This document shows positions 13,453 through 20,927 of a DNA stretch of 20,969 nt, piece by piece. A program made the translations under genes and the position numbers. Below the pieces are notes generated by a model. The model was not told where the DNA came from and did not search any database. It saw only the letters and a program-made list of their open reading frames with translations. The stretch is from CAYWEP01 sp964613075. GTDB lineage: Bacteria > Patescibacteriota > Microgenomatia > Levybacterales > UBA12049. The stretch is from the NCBI GenBank assembly GCA_964613075.1, contig CAZTFV010000011.1, forward strand, positions 1 to 20,969, read 5' to 3'. Every line of letters begins with the position of its first letter. Position 1 is the stretch's first letter.

Positions 13453-14706
13453 ATGAACACACACAGATACATTTATTTGAAAAATAATGTGCAAAACAAA
13501 ACTCTAACTGTTGGAATTGTCGGCATAGGATATGTTGGCAGTGCATTAGCTCACTTGTCAGCCGATGCTGGCTTTCAAACGATAGGTTTTGATATTAATC
13601 AAGAGAAGATTGATAAACTGGTAAGTTCATACAAAAAAAATCTATCAGCGAGCAAAGATTTTTCTCTTCTAAAACAATGTTCGGTTATTTGTATATGTGT
13701 GCCTACCCCCGTTTACAAGGATAAAAAACCAGACTTTCGGCCATTAGAATCCGCATCTCGGACTGTTGCGGATAACTTGCAAAAGAATCAATTGGTTATT
13801 CTTGAAAGTTCTGTTAATCCAGGCGCAACAAGAAATATTGTTCTCCCAATGCTTGAGGCGTCCGGGTTACGCGTGGGAAAAGATTTCTTTTTGTCTTTTT
13901 CGCCTGAGCGCGTGGATCCGGGGAATAAAGAATTTGCCTTGCAAGATATACCAAAAGTCATTGGAGGATATGACGAAAGATCCGCAGAACTCACGGCTGC
14001 GTTCTACAGTCATTTTATCAAAAGAAATATAGTAGTTTCTTCTCTTGAGGCTGCCGAATTAGCAAAGATTTTGGAGAATACCTATCGGTTTGTCAATATT
14101 TCTCTTATCAACGAAATTTCCGACTATGCTTCGGCAATCGGAGTAGATATATGGGAAGTTATAGCAGCTGCCTCAACAAAGCCATTTGGTTTCCAGGCAC
14201 ATTATCCCGGACCAGGAGTAGGTGGACACTGTATTCCGGTTGACCCATACTATTTGTTGGAAGATGCTCGTAAAAAGGGAATTACATTGCGGATGGTGAA
14301 GGAAGCCGGAAAAGTCAATGACAGAAGGCCGAAGAAGATTGTGCGGCAGACGCTTGAGATATTAAGTAAAACGAACGGACAGAAAAGGCAACACAAAATA
14401 TTACTGGTTGGTGTTTCTTATAAATCGGATGTGGATGATGTGCGGGAATCGCCAGCGCTTAAAATTTGGGACTTGTTTGCTAAGCAGGGGATTTCTGTAT
14501 CATATTACGATCCTTATGTCCTGCAGATCAACGGATACTCATCGGTTGATTTGAAAGATGAAGTCATCAATGAGGTAGATGTGATTGTTATAACCACCAA
14601 TCATTCAAATATTCCCTATGGCGATTTGGTTAAGCATAATAAGCCGATACTTGATACCCGAAATGTATTTAAAAAGCTAAAAAATCATCATATTTTCCGC
14701 ATATGA
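13453..14706 (+). CDS. Nucleotide-sugar dehydrogenase, WbpA/WbpO type (UDP-N-acetylhexosamine 6-dehydrogenase-like)
   Basis: 417 residues. NAD loop GIGYVGS at 24-30, CVPTPV at 82-87, ESSVNPGATR, SPERVDPGN (150-158), and the catalytic Cys260 in GPGVGGHCIPVDPYYL. The GGHCIPVDPYYL form separates it from the GGSCFPKD form of the UDP-glucose dehydrogenase at 6373 and matches enzymes oxidising UDP-GlcNAc, UDP-GalNAc or UDP-ManNAc to uronates. A GGAG Shine-Dalgarno site (13444-13447) lies 5 nt before ATG 13453, the clearest in the window. It heads the second unit and overlaps the next gene by 4 nt. Exact hexosamine substrate is uncertain. Confidence 0.88.
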   Translation: MNTHRYIYLKNNVQNKTLTVGIVGIGYVGSALAHLSADAGFQTIGFDINQEKIDKLVSSYKKNLSASKDFSLLKQCSVICICVPTPVYKDKKPDFRPLESASRTVADNLQKNQLVILESSVNPGATRNIVLPMLEASGLRVGKDFFLSFSPERVDPGNKEFALQDIPKVIGGYDERSAELTAAFYSHFIKRNIVVSSLEAAELAKILENTYRFVNISLINEISDYASAIGVDIWEVIAAASTKPFGFQAHYPGPGVGGHCIPVDPYYLLEDARKKGITLRMVKEAGKVNDRRPKKIVRQTLEILSKTNGQKRQHKILLVGVSYKSDVDDVRESPALKIWDLFAKQGISVSYYDPYVLQINGYSSVDLKDEVINEVDVIVITTNHSNIPYGDLVKHNKPILDTRNVFKKLKNHHIFRI

Positions 14707-15638
14707 AAACATGTTTAGTGGCAGGCGGGGGAGGGTTCATAGGCATAAACCTCTGCAGGGTTTTACTAGAAAAAGAATACCGCGTAATTGCAATAGATAA
14801 TTTCATTACATCTTCAAAAGAAAATATTCAGGAACTTTTGAAAGAGCCTAATTTTACGTTTATAAAGCATGATATCGTTAAGCCTTTGCCAAAATCCATA
14901 ACTGGTGCTTTGATAGATGAGATTTATGATTTGGCCTGTCCCACTGGTGTTCCAAATCTTGTTCCATTGGCAGAGGAGATGCTTCTTGCTTGCTCGTTGG
15001 GTACGAGAAATTTGTTAGAGCTTGCGAGAAAAAAGCGCGCCGCCTTTCTGATTACAAGTTCAAGTGAAGTTTATGGCGATCCGAAAGTTTTTCCGCAGGA
15101 TGAAAATTATACTGGCAATGTAGATACCTTAGGGGCAAGAAGCCCGTATGAGGAAGGAAAACGATTCGCCGAAAGTTTGCTTAGTATGTATGTGAAGAAG
15201 TACGGAATTGACGGAAAAATTGTACGCGTATTTAATACCTACGGACCATATATGTCCCCTCATGATACGCGAGTAATACCGACATTTTTGCGACAGGTGA
15301 GAAACGATTTACCTTTAACCATCACAGGGGACGGGTCGCAAACAAGAACATTTTGTTTTGTTGATGATTTGGTTTCAGGACTTATTCTGGTAATGAAAAA
15401 GGGTGAAAAGGGGCAAGTATATAATTTGGGGAGCAACGTTGAGGTGGCAATTCATGACCTAGCGAAACTCTTCATTAAAGTGGCAAACTCAAACAATACG
15501 ATCAAATTTGTTGAACGCCCAGCGCATGACCATGCTAGGCGTTTACCCGCAATCGATAAGGTAATGGGCCTGGGGTGGGAAATTGGCATCCCGCTTGAAA
15601 CAGGACTTAGTAGGACATTACGATGGGCTGGATTATAG
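14703..15638 (+). CDS. Divergent UXS-like SDR (candidate NDP-uronate decarboxylase)
   Basis: 311 residues, clearly related to UDP-glucuronate decarboxylase: GGGGFIG (8-14), SSSEVYGDPKVFPQ (119-132), YEEGKR with Tyr149/Lys153, RVFNTYGPYMSPHDTRV and ITGDGSQTRTFCFVDD. The substrate loop reads YDLACPTGVP (75-84), where UXS has FHLASPASP. The gene overlaps the WbpA-like dehydrogenase by 4 nt. The obvious inference is that it acts on that enzyme's N-acetylated uronate, by decarboxylation (UDP-XylNAc-like product) or epimerisation, rather than on plain UDP-GlcA. Experimental substrate unknown. Confidence 0.82.
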   Translation: MKTCLVAGGGGFIGINLCRVLLEKEYRVIAIDNFITSSKENIQELLKEPNFTFIKHDIVKPLPKSITGALIDEIYDLACPTGVPNLVPLAEEMLLACSLGTRNLLELARKKRAAFLITSSSEVYGDPKVFPQDENYTGNVDTLGARSPYEEGKRFAESLLSMYVKKYGIDGKIVRVFNTYGPYMSPHDTRVIPTFLRQVRNDLPLTITGDGSQTRTFCFVDDLVSGLILVMKKGEKGQVYNLGSNVEVAIHDLAKLFIKVANSNNTIKFVERPAHDHARRLPAIDKVMGLGWEIGIPLETGLSRTLRWAGL

Positions 15639-16849
15639 GTTTTTTTACACTCGCCGGACTGAATTTTACTTTTTGGCTATGCGTTGGCATAGTGCGATAC
15701 ATTGTTGAAAAAATACAAAGCTCCAAAAGACATAAAAAACATAGATTATCACCTAATCCAATCACATTAAACGATGTTGCAGCAATAGTCCCCGCACATA
15801 ATGAGGAACTGAGCATCAGAAAAACTCTTACTGCGTTATTGGAAGTGCTGCCGAGAAAAAGTATTTATGTTGTGAGCGACAATTCATCGGATAGAACAGT
15901 TGAAATTGTCAGGTCTATAAGGGTTCGCTGTCTTGACCTTCGCCCGAATAGAGGAAAGGCCAGGGCGCTTGTTAATATTATGGAAGAATATGGTTTGCTC
16001 AAAGCATATAAAGCGATATTGATTAATGACGCCGATTCCATAGTTGATAAAAACTTTATCAAAAATGCACTGCCTATGTTTCGAGATCCTGAGATAGCAG
16101 CCGTAACTCCGCACGGCTTAACTGAGAAAAGGAAGTATGGTTTTAGGGAAATGTATTATATCGCATATAGAATTCGTTTATGGCGCATTATTCAACTGGG
16201 CATGCGATTTGGACAGACCTGGAAACTGACGAATGTCAGCTATATTATTCCAGGAAGTTATAGCATTTACCGGACGAGTGTGTTGAAAAAAATTGAAATT
16301 GATGCGCCTGGTCTTATCATTGAGGATTTTAATATGACATTTGAAGTGCATAAGAAAAAACTCGGTAAAATAGGATATAACCCTTCTCTTTTTGCCACCC
16401 ATCAAGAGCCGTACACCTTACGTGATTACATCAAACAAGTAAAACGCTGGAACGTCGGATTCTTCCAGACCGTTAAAAAAAACGGAGTATGGCCGAGTTT
16501 TTTTTGGCTCGCGACAGGGTCATTTCTAATAGAACTGACTATGTATGCTATTTTCCTTTTAGGAACCCCAATACTTATCCTAATGTTTTTTCTTAATTCT
16601 TTTGAGCCAATATCCGTTCCATATGTGTATGGACGCTTGACACTTCTTGATTTGTTTATTGGCGTATTCTTTATGGATTACCTATCCTCTGTCGTAATTG
16701 CGGTTGTTGAAAAAAAGCCGATTATACTCTTTTATGCATTGGGCTTTATTTTTTTGCGCTATGTTGACTCAATTATTTACTTAGTCTCCATTCCTATTGC
16801 TTTTACAACAAGCTATGAGGGTATATGGAAAAGTCCAGGGAGAAAATAA
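15623..16849 (+). CDS. Processive membrane GT2 polysaccharide synthase
   Basis: 408 residues. An N-terminal helix (about 3-27), a cytosolic GT2 domain with VPAHNEE (56-62), Asp86 in VVSDNSSDRT, DAD (136-138), the acceptor-site IIEDFNM (232-238, catalytic Asp235) and QVKRW (272-276), then a cluster of C-terminal membrane helices. The D, DxD, ED, QxxRW set is that of processive synthases (hyaluronan, chitin, PgaC/IcaA, cellulose families), which polymerise and export a chain. It overlaps the previous gene by 16 nt, so precursor synthesis and polymerisation are coupled. No PgaB-, BcsB- or porin-like partner is visible. Confidence 0.87.
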   Translation: MGWIIGFFTLAGLNFTFWLCVGIVRYIVEKIQSSKRHKKHRLSPNPITLNDVAAIVPAHNEELSIRKTLTALLEVLPRKSIYVVSDNSSDRTVEIVRSIRVRCLDLRPNRGKARALVNIMEEYGLLKAYKAILINDADSIVDKNFIKNALPMFRDPEIAAVTPHGLTEKRKYGFREMYYIAYRIRLWRIIQLGMRFGQTWKLTNVSYIIPGSYSIYRTSVLKKIEIDAPGLIIEDFNMTFEVHKKKLGKIGYNPSLFATHQEPYTLRDYIKQVKRWNVGFFQTVKKNGVWPSFFWLATGSFLIELTMYAIFLLGTPILILMFFLNSFEPISVPYVYGRLTLLDLFIGVFFMDYLSSVVIAVVEKKPIILFYALGFIFLRYVDSIIYLVSIPIAFTTSYEGIWKSPGRK

Positions 16850-16866
16850 TATAATTTTAGAAAAGG

Positions 16867-17928
16867 CTACAACACAGCATCGAGTGCTACAAGGATTTGC
16901 TTCACATTGTCTTCGGTAAGGCCAGGAAAAATAGGCAGTGAAAGAGTAGTACATGAGATGTTCTCAGCATTGGGGAATTCATTTTTAGGCAGATGTAGTA
17001 CATTATGGAATTGCTGATAATTTTCAAGTGGCGGAATTGTCGTTACGCCTTTCTTTGCTAGTTTTTGTAATATAGCATCTCGCGTTTTTTGATCAGGAAA
17101 TTTTATGACGAAACGATAGTGATTCACGTTAGCTTTTTCTTTTTTTGGCCAGTAAGGAATATTTTTTTCATCAAGAAGTTTTTGATACGCCGTTGCAATT
17201 TGCCTCCTCCGTTTTATAAAAGAGGATAATTTCTTAAATTGTGCATTGCCAATGCTTGCAGCAATATCTGTCATCTGATAGTTATAACGAATAATATAAT
17301 TATCCCTTCTATCATAGTTTATGAGATCTTTTAATCTGTGATATTTTGCTTTGTCATTTGTCGTCACAATACCTCCTTGGCCGGTTGCCAGCATTTTCGT
17401 CGTGTAAAAAGAAAAGACACTGAGATCCTCAAATGATCCGAGCGGTTTATTTTGATACATACTTCCTAATGCTTGTGCAGCATCTTCAATGACCGGTATC
17501 CCTAATTTTTTTATTTCATGAATTTTTGCTGGGAAGCCAAAAGTGTGAGGAACAATAATTGCTTTTGTTTTTTTGCTTATCTTCTTCTTAACGCTCTCAG
17601 GGTCAATATTAAATCCATCTTTTTCGATATCTACGACTATAGGGTTTGCTCCTTGGTAGTGTATGACATTGAGAAGAGCTGAATCGGTGTAAGTTGGGAC
17701 GATGACTTCGTCATTCGGCTTAACACCTAGTAGGATCAAACAAAGATGGAGTGCAGCGCTGCCACTATTTACTGCCAATGCATATTTTTTGTGTGCAAAT
17801 GTGGCAATACTTTTTTCAAATTTTTCAACTTCCGGGCCTGCAAGAAGCCACTTTCTTCTTATTGTTCTCGCTATAGCATCTAATTCTTCTTTTCCGACAC
17901 TTGGCTGATTGTGAGGAATTATTTTCAT
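16867..17928 (-). CDS. DegT/DnrJ/EryC1/StrS family sugar aminotransferase
   Basis: 353-residue PLP enzyme of fold type I, transferring an amino group (usually from glutamate) to a keto sugar nucleotide. Motifs: VNSGSAALHL (53-62), VPTYTDSALLNVI, PHTFGFPA, VIEDAAQALGS (146-156) and the PLP-binding Lys178 in SFYTTKMLATGQGG, with YNYQMTDIAASIG downstream. A 4-keto-6-deoxysugar from the rmlB or gmd route is a plausible substrate (inference). The start MKIIPHNQPSVGKEEL is typical of the family; its ATG is the end of palindromic element copy 3. It converges on the GT2 synthase gene with 17 nt between stops and no clear terminator. Confidence 0.92.
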   Translation of the reverse strand: MKIIPHNQPSVGKEELDAIARTIRRKWLLAGPEVEKFEKSIATFAHKKYALAVNSGSAALHLCLILLGVKPNDEVIVPTYTDSALLNVIHYQGANPIVVDIEKDGFNIDPESVKKKISKKTKAIIVPHTFGFPAKIHEIKKLGIPVIEDAAQALGSMYQNKPLGSFEDLSVFSFYTTKMLATGQGGIVTTNDKAKYHRLKDLINYDRRDNYIIRYNYQMTDIAASIGNAQFKKLSSFIKRRRQIATAYQKLLDEKNIPYWPKKEKANVNHYRFVIKFPDQKTRDAILQKLAKKGVTTIPPLENYQQFHNVLHLPKNEFPNAENISCTTLSLPIFPGLTEDNVKQILVALDAVL

Positions 17929-17982
17929 ACTTCGACTAACTCAGTATGACCCTGAGCGATCGAAGGGAGTCGAATGGGTCAT
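17925..17982 (-). repeat. Start-codon palindromic element, copy 3
   Basis: Read on the minus strand: ATGACCC (17982-17976), a 23-nt loop, GGGTCAT (17952-17946), a 17-nt tail beginning ACTGAG and ending TCGAAGT, then ATGA starting the DegT gene (17928-17925). The loop matches copy 1 at most positions. The tail differs from copies 1 and 2 at a few bases but keeps the pattern and the flanking ATGA. Confidence 0.8.
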
Positions 17983-17989
17983 GCGGGGC

Positions 17990-17998
17990 ATTATAGCA
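17990..17998 (-). promoter_or_regulatory. Extended -10 promoter for the DegT aminotransferase gene
   Basis: On the minus strand the sequence is TGCTATAAT, a perfect extended -10. No good -35 is seen. Seven nt separate it from the first ATG of palindromic element copy 3, the same spacing as at copy 1, so the transcript should begin at the base of the hairpin. Confidence 0.65.
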
Positions 17999-18021
17999 TA
18001 ATATAAACTATGGTGTTTTTA

Positions 18022-19143
18022 TTAATTGTTGAGCTCTTTCCATACTGCAGGGTCTTCATTGCCAAGCCGCCAAAAAGCGATACCCCCAACACCTAATTCC
18101 TTTGCCAGCTTTATTCTTTCTGACACACTCTGGGTATTCTCAAACCAAATGACGTGATTGTTTTCATCAGCATCATATTCAAAAAACGGAGTTTGCGATT
18201 TCATATCCCATTGTACTTCCGATCCATACTCTGCAATAATGGATTTTATCTTGTTGAAAGGAATATCCTCTCTATTGCCGGATGAGGAATTGTCCTCAGC
18301 TTTGTCCCATTCAACGCCCATGAGGCCAATACCTAAGTAGGTTTTTTCAGGTGCTACGTCCGCTTCGTTAAGAGCATAACTCATTACTTTTCGTATCCAT
18401 CCGATTGACCCTGGAGGTCCAGCCTCTGAGAATGTACCATTCTCAAGATATGTCATAAAATGCAGCTGATCCGCGGCGTTTGAAATTCTTGCCAAATCCT
18501 GTGCATGCGAACCGTTATCTTCTTGTGATTTAAATTCTCCGGTCTTGGGGTGTATAGCAACAGCCAATATTTTTCCTTCTTTGTGGAGTGCATCGGCTAA
18601 CTCTTCAATGAATAGACTAAAATTTTCCCTCTGTCTTCGTCTGAGCGCCTCATAGTCAATATTTATCCCGTCAAAGTCTTTCGTCCGTACGAGATCAACT
18701 AATTCTTCAATATGTTCTTGACGTGCCTCTTTTGAAGAAATTACTTTGTCTACGCGGTTCGGATCCCAGTCTCCACCCTCGCTGTAATCCGGCATATTCG
18801 CCACAATAGCTAAGACCTTAACACCATTGGCGTGTGCATAATCAATAATAGTCTGATCTTCAAAAGTTGATTGATATGTTGTCAGATTGCCATTTCTGTC
18901 TATCCGATACCAAAAGACCGATACAAAATCAAATGCGGTGGTGCTTTGTCTAAAACTCACAAAGGCGTTTTCTTGGTCCCAGTATGGAATCCAACCAAGA
19001 ACCTTCAACTCCTTTTGTTGAGTTGTCTTTTTTAACTCCTTTAGAGGAGACTTTACACTTTTTTTAGTTACCATGCTTATTCCGACAATGTAGATAATAA
19101 GAAGCAATACAAGTATCAGTCCCAATACTCTCAGAGAGGGCAT
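18022..19143 (-). CDS. Membrane-anchored glycoside hydrolase family 18 protein (YaaH/SleL-like)
   Basis: 373 residues. An N-terminal signal anchor (about 5-24) with a basic stretch after it, then a TIM-barrel GH18 domain: VLGWIPYWDQ (48-57), the catalytic FDGINIDYE (157-165, Glu165 as acid), LHFMTYLE and a late GIAFWRLGNEDP. The motif is DGxNxDxE instead of the classical DxxDxDxE, as in the YaaH/SleL group that cuts peptidoglycan-type GlcNAc bonds. It probably faces the outside and trims cell-wall or capsular glycan; substrate is inferred only. The LysM domains of YaaH are absent. Confidence 0.9.
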   Translation of the reverse strand: MPSLRVLGLILVLLLIIYIVGISMVTKKSVKSPLKELKKTTQQKELKVLGWIPYWDQENAFVSFRQSTTAFDFVSVFWYRIDRNGNLTTYQSTFEDQTIIDYAHANGVKVLAIVANMPDYSEGGDWDPNRVDKVISSKEARQEHIEELVDLVRTKDFDGINIDYEALRRRQRENFSLFIEELADALHKEGKILAVAIHPKTGEFKSQEDNGSHAQDLARISNAADQLHFMTYLENGTFSEAGPPGSIGWIRKVMSYALNEADVAPEKTYLGIGLMGVEWDKAEDNSSSGNREDIPFNKIKSIIAEYGSEVQWDMKSQTPFFEYDADENNHVIWFENTQSVSERIKLAKELGVGGIAFWRLGNEDPAVWKELNN

Positions 19144-19152
19144 AGAAACACC

Positions 19153-19161
19153 ATTTTATCA
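19153..19161 (-). promoter_or_regulatory. Putative extended -10 promoter for the GH18 gene (near-leaderless)
   Basis: Minus strand TGATAAAAT, ending 9 nt before ATG 19143. No usable -35 at 16-18 nt: a TTGACA is present (19166-19171), but only 7 nt upstream of the -10. Transcription would start 1-3 nt before the start codon. Confidence 0.4.
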
Positions 19162-19213
19162 TAGTTGTCAACCCAATTTATGTAATGTAACTGTTCAGAC
19201 TCTTTGACACGAT

Positions 19214-19281
19214 GTCATCCTGAACTCGTTTCAGGATCTCCTTTTGAAGCTAGAGAGATGCTGAAATAAATTCAGCATGAC
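19214..19281. repeat. Dispersed paired-palindrome element (GTCATCCTGAA type)
   Basis: The left half, from GTCATCCTGAACTCG to TCAGGATCT, is itself a hairpin, and the right half (AGAGATGCTGAA to TTCAGCATGAC) is its inverted counterpart, so the 68 nt can fold as two small hairpins or one long one. It sits between the WbqC and GH18 genes and may act as a transcript-end or processing structure. I recognise the sequence type as widespread in environmental genomes from memory. The remainder of the 19144-19319 gap shows no further feature besides the GH18 promoter. Confidence 0.7.
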
Positions 19282-19319
19282 AATTTTGATATAGTTATGT
19301 CAAGAACTCTGAAGTGTTA

Positions 19320-20138
19320 CTATGTAATGCCTAGTATTGCTCTGGACGTTTTTTGATCTGTATTGAATAGTAAATCAAGTATAGACAGATTCGTTAAGAA
19401 ATTGACTTTATCTGAAAACTGTTGCAGGTAGTCGTTGCATTTCCAGTTTTGCACGATAGGAGTTATACCAAGATTTTTATAGTAATCAAGCTCCATATAG
19501 CCTGCTTGAGCCGTACCGCCATGATAGTACTCGGTTGCCCCTAGTTTTTTACAAATCGCCCCTGTCCATTCTGTGCCTTTTTGCGAACCTTCAGGTCTTT
19601 CTACGCCAAGCTCACTGCCTGTCATAATTTTTTTTAATCTGATTTTTTTATCTTTTGCCAGTTGTTTGTTTATCTCCTCAATCGTAAGTGTGCTACTATC
19701 TTCCTCTACTCCCATGAGCTTCGCGATGCCAAAGAGCATTGTTTTTATATTTAGCTCAGCAAGTGACCTATACTGTTGTTTTAGGATTTTCTCAACAAAG
19801 GGAAATAGTCTGTCAAATTGAGGAGCTTTTCCGTAAGCTGATTTTAGCGTGCCAATGTGCTTGTATGGCCATTTTGATGAGTAATCTATTTCTGTTTGAT
19901 TAATTGCAAGCAGTCCATTGTGTTTTACAGGAACAGTAAGTTGATACTCTCCTTGTATCCACATGATGGGAGTATCGGCTTGATAGGACGTATGACGCTT
20001 GCGTTCTTTTCCATTATGGTGAACAAGATTTTTGGTGTACTGCGCTGAATCAAGGATGACAAATATATCAGAGCTTAATATGCGGTTAAAATAATGCAAT
20101 CTTGGGAAGTATTGCGGTTGGTAAATAGTAACTAGCAT
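19320..20138 (-). CDS. WbqC-family protein
   Basis: 272 residues matching the WbqC-like family: IYQPQYFPRLHYFNRI (5-20), DIFVILDSAQYTK (24-36), LTVPVKHN, the KHIGTLKSAYGKAPQF block, and near the C-terminus YYHGGTAQAGY, PIVQNWKCNDY and the LSILDLLFN segment. The family occurs in O-antigen and other surface polysaccharide loci, but to my knowledge its activity is not firmly established. No signal peptide or membrane helix, so cytosolic. It follows the PIG-L gene by 10 nt and is probably co-transcribed with it. A deacetylase and this protein acting on the same sugar is inference. Confidence 0.88.
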   Translation of the reverse strand: MLVTIYQPQYFPRLHYFNRILSSDIFVILDSAQYTKNLVHHNGKERKRHTSYQADTPIMWIQGEYQLTVPVKHNGLLAINQTEIDYSSKWPYKHIGTLKSAYGKAPQFDRLFPFVEKILKQQYRSLAELNIKTMLFGIAKLMGVEEDSSTLTIEEINKQLAKDKKIRLKKIMTGSELGVERPEGSQKGTEWTGAICKKLGATEYYHGGTAQAGYMELDYYKNLGITPIVQNWKCNDYLQQFSDKVNFLTNLSILDLLFNTDQKTSRAILGIT

Positions 20139-20148
20139 GTTCTATCGA

Positions 20149-20862
20149 TTACAGAATGTATCTATACATGAAGAAAGCTTCTGCGGTTTTTGTCCCTGCC
20201 AACATTCCTCTGTAGCGGGCTAAATTTTGCATCGCCTGAATAGATCTGGGGTGAGGAACAGGTCTGACCTGAGATTTATATAATTTCAAAGCAGTTAATT
20301 TTGCCTGTAATTCTTTTTCCGATAAAGGAACAAAAAAATTTGTGTTATTAGGTGATGCATTCCACCAATCTGCTGTCGGTACCGATTCATACCCCAACAC
20401 AATATGCTGCAGGGGTTTTACAGCATCGGGAGCTGGCCTCGTTGCAGCAAGTACCGATCGTGTTGTCGCCGCATGATCTTGATTGTAGTCGGCAAGAAGC
20501 GGTGTTACGACCATGGTGGGTTTGATTATATTTAAAGAAATGCTTTTTCCGTTTTCTATTTCTACCATTATATCTTTTTGCGGGACCTGATCTAATTGTA
20601 AATGGAAATTATCGCCCGCGAAAGCAATTCTATAATTATCATATTGTAAGTATTTTGCTGCTTTTTCAATTTCGGCAAGTCGTTCATCAGTTTTCGTAAC
20701 TTTGTGTTGGGAGTATTCCTTCGTTTCGCCGACAGTCAGAAAAAGTACATATACTTTTCCTCCTGCGTCTTTTACTCTTTTGATAAGTCCACCGCAGCCT
20801 AATACTTCATCATCTGGGTGAGGAGAGACAATGAGAAGTTTCTGATTTTTCAGATGTAACAT
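20149..20862 (-). CDS. PIG-L (LmbE-like) N-deacetylase
   Basis: 237 residues from the preferred start. Zn-dependent deacetylase of the PIG-L/LmbE/MshB family, removing an acetyl group from an N-acetylated sugar. The zinc motif HPDDE (14-18) lies in LLIVSPHPDDEVLGCGG, and the second metal site appears in YNQDHAAT (His130). I chose ATG 20862 (MLHLKNQKLL): it puts the motif at the usual distance from the N-terminus and lies 6 nt after a good -10 box. The frame stays open to an ATG at 20943, but that extra stretch contains the promoter and looks untranslated. It heads the minus-strand unit; WbqC follows after 10 nt. Confidence 0.9.
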   Translation of the reverse strand: MLHLKNQKLLIVSPHPDDEVLGCGGLIKRVKDAGGKVYVLFLTVGETKEYSQHKVTKTDERLAEIEKAAKYLQYDNYRIAFAGDNFHLQLDQVPQKDIMVEIENGKSISLNIIKPTMVVTPLLADYNQDHAATTRSVLAATRPAPDAVKPLQHIVLGYESVPTADWWNASPNNTNFFVPLSEKELQAKLTALKLYKSQVRPVPHPRSIQAMQNLARYRGMLAGTKTAEAFFMYRYIL

Positions 20863-20868
20863 GGCGCA

Positions 20869-20897
20869 ACAATAGCATATTGTAGAATACATTTCAA
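20869..20897 (-). promoter_or_regulatory. Promoter of the PIG-L/WbqC unit, leaderless
   Basis: Minus strand: -35 TTGAAA (20897-20892, five of six), 17-nt spacer, TGC then -10 TATTGT (20874-20869, four of six, with extended TG). Six nt separate the -10 from ATG 20862, so the mRNA should begin at or next to the start codon. Confidence 0.6.
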
Positions 20898-20910
20898 GAA
20901 TTTCCCGTCT

Positions 20911-20927
20911 CTGTAATCTAATTACAG
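20911..20927. promoter_or_regulatory. 17-bp palindrome upstream of the PIG-L promoter
   Basis: CTGTAAT and ATTACAG are perfect inverted arms around CTA. The site lies 13 nt upstream of the -35 box, a position typical of an activator or regulator operator. No regulator gene is in the window. The rest of 20928-20969 shows nothing further. Confidence 0.35.

Noticed and set aside
16850..16866. Bidirectional terminator between the convergent stops
   Set aside because: The 17-nt gap is AT-rich but shows no stem, so termination must lie inside the genes or be Rho-dependent.
19166..19171. Perfect TTGACA as the -35 of the GH18 gene (minus strand)
   Set aside because: It is only 7 nt from the -10-like TAAAAT, and 17 nt downstream of it there is only TTTCTA, so no valid spacing exists.
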